DNA of 46,557 nt from Candidatus Epulonipiscium sp. (lineage in GTDB: Bacteria > Bacillota > Clostridia > Lachnospirales > Defluviitaleaceae): NCBI GenBank assembly GCA_012518815.1, contig JAAYRK010000034.1, forward strand, positions 1 through 46,557. The letters are read 5' to 3'. Every line of letters begins with the position of its first letter. Position 1 is the stretch's first letter. Below, piece by piece: positions 16,769 through 24,231 of this stretch. The position numbers were made by a program, and so were the translations under genes. The notes below the pieces were generated by a model, which made no database searches, was not told where the DNA came from, and was given only the letters and a program-made list of their open reading frames with translations.

Positions 16769-17770
16769 TTATTCTTTAACAACATATTCTTTAAGGTCAT
16801 CTGGAATTTCAATTTCAATTTCTTCAGCTACAGCACCATTTATTGAAAAATCAAACTTAGTAGCAGACTCAATTGGCATAGTAGCAGGATTGGCTTCACC
16901 ATTTAATACTTTAACAGCCATTAAACCAGTTTGGTAACCTAAGTCATAATAATTAATACCTAAGGTAGCAAGACCTCCATTTGCAACCATACCTGATTCT
17001 CCACATACCACTGGAGTTTTTGATTCTGCAGTTACACCGTGAACTACTGGCATAGCTGATGCAAAAGTATTATCCGTAGGTATATAAATAGCATCACATT
17101 GGTTTACTATGGATTGAGTTGCTTGTTGTACATCATTTGAGTTTGTTACTGTAACTTCCACATGAGAAAGTCCAAGGCCTTCTATAACTTCTTTTGCAAT
17201 ATTTGCTTGTACTATGGAGTTCTCTTCACTTGAAGTATAAAGAAGTCCAATTGTTTTAGCATTAGGAGCTAATTTTACAAGTAATTCAATTTGTTCTTTA
17301 ATTGGGTTCATATCTGTAGTACCAGTAACATTGCCACCAGGAGCATCAATAGAATCAACTAATTTAGCAGCTTCATAATCTGTAACTGCTGTTGCAAGAA
17401 TTGGGATTTCTGTAGTTTTACCAGCAATAGATTGAGCTGCTGGAGTAGCAATAGCAAGTACCAAGTCTACCTTATTGCTTACAAAACGGTCACTTATTGT
17501 AGAAAGATTACTTTGGTCACCTTGAGCATTTTGATAGTCGATAGTAAGGTTTTCCCCTTCCTTATAGCCATTGTCACTAAGAGCAGCTATAAATCCTTCT
17601 CTGGCAGAATCCAGGGCAACGTGATCCATATACTGGATAATGCCCACACTGACACCATCAGAATTTGTTCCATTTGAACCAGAATTAGTAGAAGTGTTTG
17701 GTTTTGTACATCCTACTGCAATAATTGATGTAGATAATAAAATAGCTAAAATACTAGTTAATTTTCTCAT
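16769..17770 (-). CDS. ABC transporter substrate-binding lipoprotein (ABC_sub_bind family)
   Basis: This is a 333-residue lipoprotein of the PF04392 (ABC_sub_bind, TrpX-like) family. The signal peptide MRKLTSILAILLSTSIIAVGC has lipobox AVGC and is followed by a Ser/Thr/Asn-rich linker. The two-lobed domain begins SVGIIQYMDHVALDSAREGF and includes YKEGENLTIDYQNAQGD, ILATAVTDYEAAKLVDS, TIGLLYTSSEENS and QCDAIYIPTDN. AAGGAGG supports the ATG. It is the first gene of the operon and lies directly behind a T-box leader, so its expression should follow starvation for the amino acid read by that leader (best reading: phenylalanine). Tryptophan is the substrate usually discussed for relatives. Confidence 0.92.
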   Translation of the reverse strand: MRKLTSILAILLSTSIIAVGCTKPNTSTNSGSNGTNSDGVSVGIIQYMDHVALDSAREGFIAALSDNGYKEGENLTIDYQNAQGDQSNLSTISDRFVSNKVDLVLAIATPAAQSIAGKTTEIPILATAVTDYEAAKLVDSIDAPGGNVTGTTDMNPIKEQIELLVKLAPNAKTIGLLYTSSEENSIVQANIAKEVIEGLGLSHVEVTVTNSNDVQQATQSIVNQCDAIYIPTDNTFASAMPVVHGVTAESKTPVVCGESGMVANGGLATLGINYYDLGYQTGLMAVKVLNGEANPATMPIESATKFDFSINGAVAEEIEIEIPDDLKEYVVKE

Positions 17771-17815
17771 TTAAATTCCTCCTTATTTAATTATCTTTTA
17801 AAAGTTCAAGTAAAT

Positions 17816-18096
17816 AAAAACGCCACCTGTAAACCTACAGGGGCGATTATTTGTCGCGGTACCACCTTGCTTTGTTGTTTGCACAACCTTATTATAGGCA
17901 ACAATCATTGCCCTTCCGTGATAACGGTCGGATTCCGATACAGCCTACTGGGTATTTTAATAAAATACCTTTCAGTGTACAGCTCCTAAGACGAATTCGC
18001 AGTACGCATAATCCTACTTTCTTCACACCAACCGAAAGCTCTCTGAAGGATTTTCATTACTGTTACTAGCTCTTAATCATAGCCTTTATATAATTT
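17816..18096 (-). promoter_or_regulatory. T-box riboswitch of the ABC transporter operon, specifier best read as TTC (Phe)
   Basis: Read on the minus strand, the leader has an AG-bulge stem I start (TTAAGAGCTAGTAACAG), an apical region, and a specifier strand CTGCGAA-TTC-GTCTTAGGAG with TTC at 17995-17993. The T-box sequence AAGGTGGTACCGCGA lies at 17868-17854. A terminator hairpin (CGCCCCTGTA with TACAGGTGGCG, then TTTTT) ends near 17816. TTC is chosen because TAAGA in the 5' strand pairs with TCTTA after the specifier, leaving one purine between codon and helix, the same spacing as in the cysteine T-box at 4649. Shifting by one base would read TCG (Ser). Confidence 0.92.
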
Positions 18097-18102
18097 TTTT
18101 CA

Positions 18103-18131
18103 ATTTTACCCTAGAAAACTGCCCTTGTCAA
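18103..18131 (-). promoter_or_regulatory. sigma-A promoter of the T-box transporter operon
   Basis: On the minus strand, consensus TTGACA (18131-18126) and TAAAAT (18108-18103) are 17 bases apart. Transcription would start near 18096, just before T-box stem I. Confidence 0.82.
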
Positions 18132-18489
18132 TGATTTAATTTAAGAATTTGAGTAGCCAAAAATTACATTAATTTATGAAATTGCATTATATCAAGCTTA
18201 AACAGCATTAAATAGATAAAAAAACTTGGTTATATATATTATATTTAAAAAAAATAAAAATATAATAGTTATCTAGAAAAATTATAAAATTTTAATAAGT
18301 TTATGATAAAATTAAAAAATAAGAACTTTAGTTAATAATATAAATTTAATAAAAAAGTGATTGTTATTGTATTTATGACACTTTATTGGTACATTTTTCA
18401 TGCAAATAAACAAGAGCATTTTAAATAAGTATTAGCTTGTTTAATGCAGTAGAAAATATCATATCAGTATGCAGAAAGGATTAAAAGTT
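18132..18489. other. A+T-rich stretch without a recognisable gene
   Basis: This region of about 358 bases lies upstream of the minus-strand T-box promoter. It consists of A/T-rich sequence with stop codons in all frames. I see no promoter pair, hairpin terminator or RNA gene that stands out. Confidence 0.4.
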
Positions 18490-18862
18490 ATGAGATTAGT
18501 AGAAATAAAGAGCAATAAAAATTTTTTTCTGCAAGTATAAATCAACAGTATTATTACGAATACTTTAAAAAATGAACTTTGAAGAAATTCAAGAAAAAAA
18601 TAGTATTCACAATACAGATATTTATTCCTATCATGCTTGTGAATCCGTACATATTCCAAAAAACATGACTCCAGAAGAGTTAACAAATCTTACTGAGGTT
18701 TATATTATGAACTCTATAACATAAAGAATATAATTAAAAGAATCCTGTTGACAAGAACACTTGTTACAAGGCTAATGAATTTTGCGGTCAATCTTTTTTA
18801 TCACAGCCAAATAAAGAAAGGAGCTGTTCCCAATATTATATAGAAAAAATTGAACAAAGATA
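18490..18862 (+). pseudogene. decayed coding remnant with several frame breaks
   Basis: ATG 18490, behind AGAAAGGA, opens MRLVEIKSNKNFFLQV and stops after 16 codons. A second frame then reads NQQYYYEYFK. ATG 18572 opens a 50-codon stretch (about MNFEEIQEKNS, ending at 18724) with natural-looking composition. A third stretch without a start, ending at the TAG near 18862, reads CYKANEFCGQSF and is Cys-rich. Neighbouring fragments in shifting frames, with gene-like codon content and one leading ribosome binding site, suggest a gene broken by frameshifts. I cannot identify the parent family, and the 50-codon piece could be an independent small gene. Confidence 0.4.
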
Positions 18863-18882
18863 GACATTCTATGTCCAACTTA

Positions 18883-18936
18883 AACACCACTCTTGTTTTA
18901 TACTTAAATTAACAAATAAAAAAAAGGAGTGGTGTT
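18883..18936 (+). promoter_or_regulatory. inverted repeat overlapping the Shine-Dalgarno of the 41-codon ORF
   Basis: AACACCACTC (18883-18892) is the exact complement of GAGTGGTGTT (18927-18936), with a 34-base A/T-rich loop. The 3' arm covers GGAG, the ribosome binding site of the ORF starting at 18938. Folding would hide it. No T-run follows, so it is not a terminator. Confidence 0.5.
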
Positions 18937-18937
18937 A

Positions 18938-19063
18938 GTGTATATTCATTTAGAGAAAGTACCATGGTATTCATTTTTTACAATAGCAGAAGAAGAATAC
19001 GGATTTAGAATTTTAAATTCAGAAGAAGTTGACCTCATGACTCAGTATATCTATGTTAATTAA
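18938..19063 (+). CDS. small ORF, 41 residues, hypothetical
   Basis: GTG 18938 lies 8 bases after AAAAGGAG (ending 18929). A second in-frame GTG at 18932 is too close to that site. The peptide begins YIHLEKVPWYSFFTIAEEEYG and ends MTQYIYVN. It has mixed charge and is aromatic-rich, with no membrane helix. I recognise no family. The good ribosome binding site and the inverted repeat over it speak for a real gene, but the length allows chance or a truncated start of a longer lost gene. A weak hairpin follows at 19144. Confidence 0.4.
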   Translation: MYIHLEKVPWYSFFTIAEEEYGFRILNSEEVDLMTQYIYVN

Positions 19064-19143
19064 AAAATGCGTGTAAAATAATAAATATATTCATTAGTAA
19101 TATGCTCATTATTTAATTATAGAGATATAATATAAAAAAAATA

Positions 19144-19170
19144 GGGGCAATTTTAGCCCCAACTTTATTT
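19144..19170 (+). terminator. possible weak terminator
   Basis: GGGGC (19144-19148) pairs with GCCCC (19156-19160), followed by AACTTTATTT. The stem is only five G-C pairs and the T-run is interrupted. Confidence 0.4.
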
Positions 19171-19368
19171 ATATATAAAGCATAAAGTATAAATTATAAA
19201 TTATAATACTAGACTATTTAACATTACAATAAATTAACTAACAAGTCAATAGAATTTTAAAAAAAAATCTATTGTAAAAATTATGAAAAATAAAATTTAT
19301 TATACATATTTCACACACTAGTAGGCTAAAAAGAATAAGATTAATTATATTAAGTTATCCTAATAATA

Positions 19369-19397
19369 TGTACAATTAATAATTTCTATGGTATAAT
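19369..19397 (+). promoter_or_regulatory. promoter of the small winged-helix gene
   Basis: TGTACA (19369-19374) and TATAAT (19392-19397) are 17 bases apart. TG directly before the -10 (TGGTATAAT) makes a good extended -10. Confidence 0.65.
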
Positions 19398-19451
19398 ATA
19401 ATCATTATTAATTAATTATGTTTATTGATTACACTAAGGAGGATGATATAA

Positions 19452-19634
19452 ATGGAAAATTATGATGTAATACTTGATTACTTCAAAAAAGCCGATAAAC
19501 CAGTTAATGCTGGATTAGTTGCTTCTGAAACTGGTATTGAAAGAAAAGAAGTAGATAAGGTAATGAAAAAGCTCAAAGAAGAAGGGAAGATAGTTTCCAC
19601 AAAACGTTGTTATTGGGAAATAAGTAATAGCTAA
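19452..19634 (+). CDS. 60-residue winged-helix DNA-binding protein
   Basis: This small basic protein consists of one winged-helix domain. Helix DVILDYFKKADKPVNAGLVA is followed by a recognition-type helix ERKEVDKVMKKLKEEG and a two-strand wing KIVSTKRCYWEIS. It probably binds DNA as a dimer; target and ligand are unknown. The ribosome binding site AAGGAGGATG is strong, and the unit has its own promoter and terminator. It lies just upstream of the GTPase/nuclease fusion gene but is separated from it by a terminator. Confidence 0.75.
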   Translation: MENYDVILDYFKKADKPVNAGLVASETGIERKEVDKVMKKLKEEGKIVSTKRCYWEISNS

Positions 19635-19666
19635 GCTTCTCATTTAATATATTACTTTTTAAAATT

Positions 19667-19702
19667 GCCGGCAAAACTTTTTAGTTTGCTGGCTAATTTT
19701 TT
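19667..19702 (+). terminator. terminator after the winged-helix gene
   Basis: GCCGGCAAA and TTTGCTGGC pair (one G-U) around an A/T loop, followed by TAATTTTTTT. Confidence 0.88.
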
Positions 19703-19733
19703 TAAGTCCCGGAAATTGGATGCTATTTTAAAA

Positions 19734-19762
19734 TTGAAAAAAGCTATGTTTATTGTTATCAT
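19734..19762 (+). promoter_or_regulatory. promoter of the GTPase/NYN fusion gene
   Basis: TTGAAA (19734-19739) and TATCAT (19757-19762) are 17 bases apart, with TG one base before the -10. The leader is about 75 bases, and the recognisable ribosome binding site is AAAGGA. Confidence 0.62.
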
Positions 19763-19844
19763 ACTATTGCAGGTTACCAAGAATTATAGGATTTGTAAAT
19801 AGATTTTTGATATAAATAGATATAAAACAAAGGATTTGAAATCT

Positions 19845-22508
19845 ATGGAAAGAAAATTAGTGATAGGGATATTGGCCAATGTGGATGCAGGTAAAACTAC
19901 ATTATCAGAAAGTATCTTATATTTAAGTGGTAAAATAGGAAAACTGGGCAGGGTAGATAAGCAGAATACTTATCTTGATACAGATGCTATTGAAAAGAGT
20001 AGGGGAATTACTATTTTTTCAAAGCAAGCTATTTTTGAAATTGGAACTAGTAAAGTTACCCTTCTTGATACGCCGGGACATGTAGATTTTTCTATGGAAA
20101 TGGAGCGGACCCTTCAAGTTTTGGATTATGCCATATTGCTAGTGAGTGCTGCTGATGGGGTTAAAAGCCATACACAAACCCTTTGGCGGCTATTAAAAAT
20201 TTATGATATTCCTACTTTTATTTTTGTCAATAAGATGGACCAAGATGGAGCAGATAAAAAAGAGTTAATAAAAGCCCTTAAAAGTCAATTAACTGATAAG
20301 TGTATATCCTTTGAAAAAGACTCTGGGGAAGGCTTTTTTGAGGAAGTCGCTGTTTGTAGCGAGGATTTATTAGAAGTTTATTTAAATACAGGGCATATAC
20401 AAAAGGATATGATTAAAGAAAAAATTAAAGAGCGCAAAATCTTCCCTTGTTTTTTTGGTTCTGCCTTAAAATTAGAAGGTGTAAAAGATTTCATAGAAAA
20501 AATGATAGATTATACCTTAGTAGTTTCTTATCCTAAAGAGTTTGCTGCCAAAGTTTTTAAAATCACCAGGGATGAGCAAGGAAACCGTTTAACTCATATG
20601 AAGATTACTGGAGGTAAGTTAAAGGTAAGGGATTTAATTAAAGGGCAGGGATGGGAGGAAAAAGTAAATCAAATCCGTATTTATTCAGGCAAAACTTTTG
20701 AAGCTGTTGGAGAAGCTTGTGCTGGTACAGTATGTGCGGTAACAGGCTTAACACAAACAAGGGCAGGAGAAGGGTTAGGTCTTGAAAAAGATTTTAGTAA
20801 GCCTGTTTTAGAGCCTTTATTATCTTATAGGATTATACTCCCTAAAGCTTATTCTCCAAGAGAAGTGCTGCCAAAGTTTTGGGAGCTTGAAGAGGAAAAT
20901 CCAGAACTACATATTGTCTGGAATGAAGCCCTAGAAGAAATTCAAGCCCAAGTGATGGGGGAAGTTCAAATTGAAGTTTTACAAAGTCTGATAAAAAAGA
21001 GATTTGATATAGATGTATCTTTTGACGATGGCCGTATTGTTTATAAAGAAACTATTGCAAATACCGTTGAAGGAGTTGGACATTTTGAGCCTTTAGGTCA
21101 TTATGCGGAAGTTCACTTGCTGCTAGAATCAGGAGAGCCTGGAAGCGGTTTGCAGTTTGAAACAAATTGTAGTGAAGATCTTTTGGCAAGAAATTGGCAA
21201 AGGCTTATCCTAACGCATTTACAAGAAAAAGATCATAAAGGAGTATTAACAGGTTCTTCTATTACGGATATGAAAATTACCTTGGTGTCTGGTCGTGCTC
21301 ACAATAAGCATACTGAGGGCGGAGATTTTAGGCAGGCAACTTATCGTGCCCTGCGTCAAGGTTTAAAAGAAGCAAAGTCTATACTACTTGAACCCTTTTA
21401 TAGTTTTCAAATGGAACTGCCTACAAAAATGGTAGGACGAGCTATGACTGATGTTGAAAAAATGTACGGAACTTGTGAAATATTAAAAGCAAACGATGAA
21501 GTAACTATCTTAAAAGGCAGTGCTCCTGTAGCCACTATGAGAAATTATCAAAAAGAGTTAACTTCTCATACAAAAGGATTTGGTAAATTATTTTGTACTT
21601 TTAAGGGCTATGAGCCTTGTCATAATGCAGAAGAAGTCATAGAAAAAATAAATTATGACTCAGAGTCTGACATGGAAAATCCTACAGGATCAATATTTTA
21701 CTCTCATGGAGCAGGTTTTTATGTTAGCTGGGATAAGGTAAAAGACTATATGCATCTTGAAAGTTATCTTCAACTCCGAAAAGAACAGGAAGAAAAAGAG
21801 CCTCAAATAAAAAAGCAATCAGCTAGTGAAGTTATTAGTTTAGAAGAAATTGATAGCATTTTAGCCAAGACTGTATCTAATAAAGGGAAGGATCACAAGT
21901 GGAAGAAATCAAAGTCTTCTGTTGAACGTTATTATGAATCCTTAAGTAAAGAAGATGGATTAAAAAGAAAACTGCCAGAGAATAAAAAACCAACATATCT
22001 TCTTGTGGATGGTTATAATATGATTTATAGCTGGAGTGAGCTTAAAGAACTTGCAGATGAGAAAATGGATAGTGCAAGAACTAAGCTTTTAGATATTTTA
22101 AGCAATTATAAGGCTATTAAAAAGTGTAATATTATTGTAGTATTTGATGCTTATAGAGTAAAGGGACATAGAGAAGAAATGATTGATTATAACAATATTC
22201 ATGTGGTATTTACTAAAGAAGCTCAGACAGCAGACCAATATATTGAAAAGTTTTCTTATGATTATAGTAAAGAATATAATATTGTAGTTGCCACATCAGA
22301 TTATTTACAACAAATTATTGTAAGAGGCAGTGGCAGTACTTTGATGTCTGCTAGAGAATTAAAGCTAGAAGTTGAAAATGCTCATAAAAATCATATAGAA
22401 GGATACTTAGATTCACAAGCAGCTAGTTCTGCTTCTTTAGAGGATTCTATATCTAAAGAAACAAAGTCCCAAATGGAAGCTATTAAAAAACCATCAGATA
22501 ATCAATAA
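19845..22508 (+). CDS. TetM/EF-G-like ribosomal-protection GTPase fused to a YacP/Rae1-like NYN nuclease domain
   Basis: This 887-residue protein has two parts. Residues 1 to about 660 resemble tetracycline ribosomal-protection proteins and EF-G: G1 ANVDAGKT (11-18), G2 RGITI (53-57), G3 DTPGHVDF (75-82), G4 NKMD (129-132), G5 SALK, then domains II-V with VGHFEPLGHYAEV and GSAPVATMRNYQKEL. A charged linker follows. Residues about 716-855 form an NYN/PIN-type nuclease domain like Bacillus YacP (Rae1): LLVDGYNMI (Asp722), VVFDAYRVKG (Asp768), TADQYIE (Asp797), VATSDY (Asp819) and SARELKLEVE. Rae1 cuts mRNA in the ribosomal A site and ribosomal-protection GTPases bind the same site, so a ribosome-targeted mRNA-cleaving or rescue factor is plausible. 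ATG 19845 is chosen over TTG 19836. A drug-resistance role is not shown. Confidence 0.9.
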   Translation: MERKLVIGILANVDAGKTTLSESILYLSGKIGKLGRVDKQNTYLDTDAIEKSRGITIFSKQAIFEIGTSKVTLLDTPGHVDFSMEMERTLQVLDYAILLVSAADGVKSHTQTLWRLLKIYDIPTFIFVNKMDQDGADKKELIKALKSQLTDKCISFEKDSGEGFFEEVAVCSEDLLEVYLNTGHIQKDMIKEKIKERKIFPCFFGSALKLEGVKDFIEKMIDYTLVVSYPKEFAAKVFKITRDEQGNRLTHMKITGGKLKVRDLIKGQGWEEKVNQIRIYSGKTFEAVGEACAGTVCAVTGLTQTRAGEGLGLEKDFSKPVLEPLLSYRIILPKAYSPREVLPKFWELEEENPELHIVWNEALEEIQAQVMGEVQIEVLQSLIKKRFDIDVSFDDGRIVYKETIANTVEGVGHFEPLGHYAEVHLLLESGEPGSGLQFETNCSEDLLARNWQRLILTHLQEKDHKGVLTGSSITDMKITLVSGRAHNKHTEGGDFRQATYRALRQGLKEAKSILLEPFYSFQMELPTKMVGRAMTDVEKMYGTCEILKANDEVTILKGSAPVATMRNYQKELTSHTKGFGKLFCTFKGYEPCHNAEEVIEKINYDSESDMENPTGSIFYSHGAGFYVSWDKVKDYMHLESYLQLRKEQEEKEPQIKKQSASEVISLEEIDSILAKTVSNKGKDHKWKKSKSSVERYYESLSKEDGLKRKLPENKKPTYLLVDGYNMIYSWSELKELADEKMDSARTKLLDILSNYKAIKKCNIIVVFDAYRVKGHREEMIDYNNIHVVFTKEAQTADQYIEKFSYDYSKEYNIVVATSDYLQQIIVRGSGSTLMSARELKLEVENAHKNHIEGYLDSQAASSASLEDSISKETKSQMEAIKKPSDNQ

Positions 22509-22578
22509 AAAAGGAACTTGTAAAAAGGCTTTAATTTTTAATAAATTGAGTCACAAATTTCAAGTCATATTGCAAAAT

Positions 22579-22618
22579 AAAAGTCGGCTTTTAGTCAATT
22601 AGCTAAAAGCCGACTTTT
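22579..22618 (+). terminator. strong terminator after the fusion gene
   Basis: A perfect 16-bp stem, AAAAGTCGGCTTTTAG (22579-22594) with CTAAAAGCCGACTTTT (22603-22618), is followed by GTTTC. It separates the fusion gene from the glucan locus. Confidence 0.92.
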
Positions 22619-22784
22619 GTTTCTTAGAGTTAATCGTCAATATCAACTAGTAAAAAATACAATTCAAATCAATTATATGAATTTATTACAATACAATCGT
22701 AATTTTACCATATTTTTTTTATTTTGAAGATAAATTATTATATTGTTGTATAGGTTAAAGCAATATGGACAAAGGGGGATATTT

Positions 22785-24158
22785 ATGAAAAAAAGAGTAG
22801 TTTCTTTGTTTCTAGCATGTTTACTGATTTTTAGTGTGGTAGGTTGTTCAAGTTCTGGGCCTATTAAAGACGATACTGTATCTTCTACAGCTACAGGAGA
22901 AAATGGAGCAAAAGAACCAGTTACATTAACAGTTTGGATTATGCCCAATAGTGGTGAGCCTGAGAAGGATTTTATGGATACAATTCAACCGTTTTTGGAT
23001 GAAAATCCTAATATAACTGTAATACCTACAGTAATTGACTGGGGTTCTGCTTGGACCAAGGTTACCACTGCAGCCACCAGTGGAGAAGCCCCAGACATTA
23101 CTCAGTTAGGTACAACATGGGTAGCAGCGGTAGCTTCTATGGATGCTTTAGCTGATTTAAGTCCTTATTACGATGAGTTTGGAGGAGTAGATGCTTTCTT
23201 ACCTGCGACCTTGCCAACTACAACTATAGTAGGAAGTGAAGAGAGATATGCAGTACCATGGTTTGTTGATTCTAGAGCACTTTTTTATAGAAAAGATGCT
23301 TGTGAAAAAGCAGGTGTAAATCCTGAAACAGATTTTGCTACATGGGATAGCTTTAAAGAAGCATTAAGGAAATTGAATGGAGTAGAGATAGATGGAAAGA
23401 AAATGGCTGCTCTAGGTATGCCAGGAAAGAATGACTGGAATGTTGTACATAACTTTTCTTGGTGGATTTGGGGAGCAGGAGGAGATTATGTAGCTTCTGA
23501 TCTTAAGACTTCTGCTATTAATTCTCCAGAATCCTTTGAAGGAGTTAAATTCTATACAGAACTTGCCATAGAAGGTTTAATGTCTATGCCAAGCTTAGAA
23601 AAGAATTCTGCAGAGATTGAAGGAATGTTTAATGCAGGAGAATTTGCAACGATTTTTTCTGGCGGTTATTTTGCTAAAACTATAAAAGATAATGCCCAGA
23701 AAGAGCCAGAAACATCTATCCTTGATAAGGTCGGGGTAGCTATGGTTCCAGAAGGACCTCAAGGAAGACATTCTTTCTTTGGAGGAAGTACTTTAGCAGT
23801 TTATAAAACAACTAAACATATGGATGAAGCAGTAGAATTAATTAAATTCTTATCATCCAAAGAGGCACAAGTTGAATATTCAAAAAGACATGGAAATCTT
23901 CCAGCAACAAAAGAAGCTTATGATGACCCATATATCGCTGAAGATCCAATGTTATCAGTATTTAAAGAACAAGCTAAATATGGTAGATCATATCCTTCTA
24001 TTCCTGGATGGGCTCCATCTGAAGGTTTATTACAAAAAGGCTTAAGTAATGTATGGGATAATGTTATGGGTGTAAACGGGCCATATGATCCTGAAAAAAC
24101 ACAGCTAGAATTAGATGCAGCCGCAGCAGATGCCAATGCAGTATATCAATCGAATTAA
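22785..24158 (+). CDS. sugar ABC transporter substrate-binding lipoprotein (family 1)
   Basis: This is a 457-residue lipoprotein that captures sugar or oligosaccharide for import. The signal peptide MKKRVVSLFLACLLIFSVVGC has lipobox VVGC (Cys21). The mature domain is of extracellular solute-binding family 1: TLTVWIMPNSGEPEKDF, a YAVPWFVDSRALFYRKD strand, NVVHNFSWWIWGAGGDY and the C-terminal EAVELIKFLSSKEAQVEYSK. Many Trp residues fit a carbohydrate site. ATG 22785 follows AAAGGGGG. Two permease genes follow after an intergenic hairpin. The substrate is inferred to be a beta-glucan oligosaccharide from the GH16 and GH94 genes downstream. No ATPase is encoded here, so a shared MsmK-like ATPase is likely. 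Confidence 0.93.
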   Translation: MKKRVVSLFLACLLIFSVVGCSSSGPIKDDTVSSTATGENGAKEPVTLTVWIMPNSGEPEKDFMDTIQPFLDENPNITVIPTVIDWGSAWTKVTTAATSGEAPDITQLGTTWVAAVASMDALADLSPYYDEFGGVDAFLPATLPTTTIVGSEERYAVPWFVDSRALFYRKDACEKAGVNPETDFATWDSFKEALRKLNGVEIDGKKMAALGMPGKNDWNVVHNFSWWIWGAGGDYVASDLKTSAINSPESFEGVKFYTELAIEGLMSMPSLEKNSAEIEGMFNAGEFATIFSGGYFAKTIKDNAQKEPETSILDKVGVAMVPEGPQGRHSFFGGSTLAVYKTTKHMDEAVELIKFLSSKEAQVEYSKRHGNLPATKEAYDDPYIAEDPMLSVFKEQAKYGRSYPSIPGWAPSEGLLQKGLSNVWDNVMGVNGPYDPEKTQLELDAAAADANAVYQSN

Positions 24159-24172
24159 ATAAAGTGAATACT

Positions 24173-24203
24173 AGTGCAGAGAAAAATCTCTGCACTGATT
24201 TTT
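24173..24203 (+). terminator. intra-operon attenuating terminator
   Basis: AGTGCAGAGA (24173-24182) pairs perfectly with TCTCTGCACT (24187-24196) over an AAAA loop, followed by GATTTTTA. It sits between the binding-protein gene and the first permease gene and should lower permease mRNA relative to the binding protein. Confidence 0.85.
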
Positions 24204-24231
24204 AATATTAAACTAGAGTAGGGAGATTTAT

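Noticed and set aside
18459-18686. A 75-codon minus-strand ORF
   Set aside because: No ribosome binding site, very hydrophobic low-complexity translation of A/T-rich DNA, and it is antisense to the decayed plus-strand remnant.
19845-22508. Calling the GTPase fusion a tetracycline resistance gene
   Set aside because: The GTPase part is of the ribosomal-protection type, but sequence alone does not show drug protection, and the nuclease fusion points to another or broader role.
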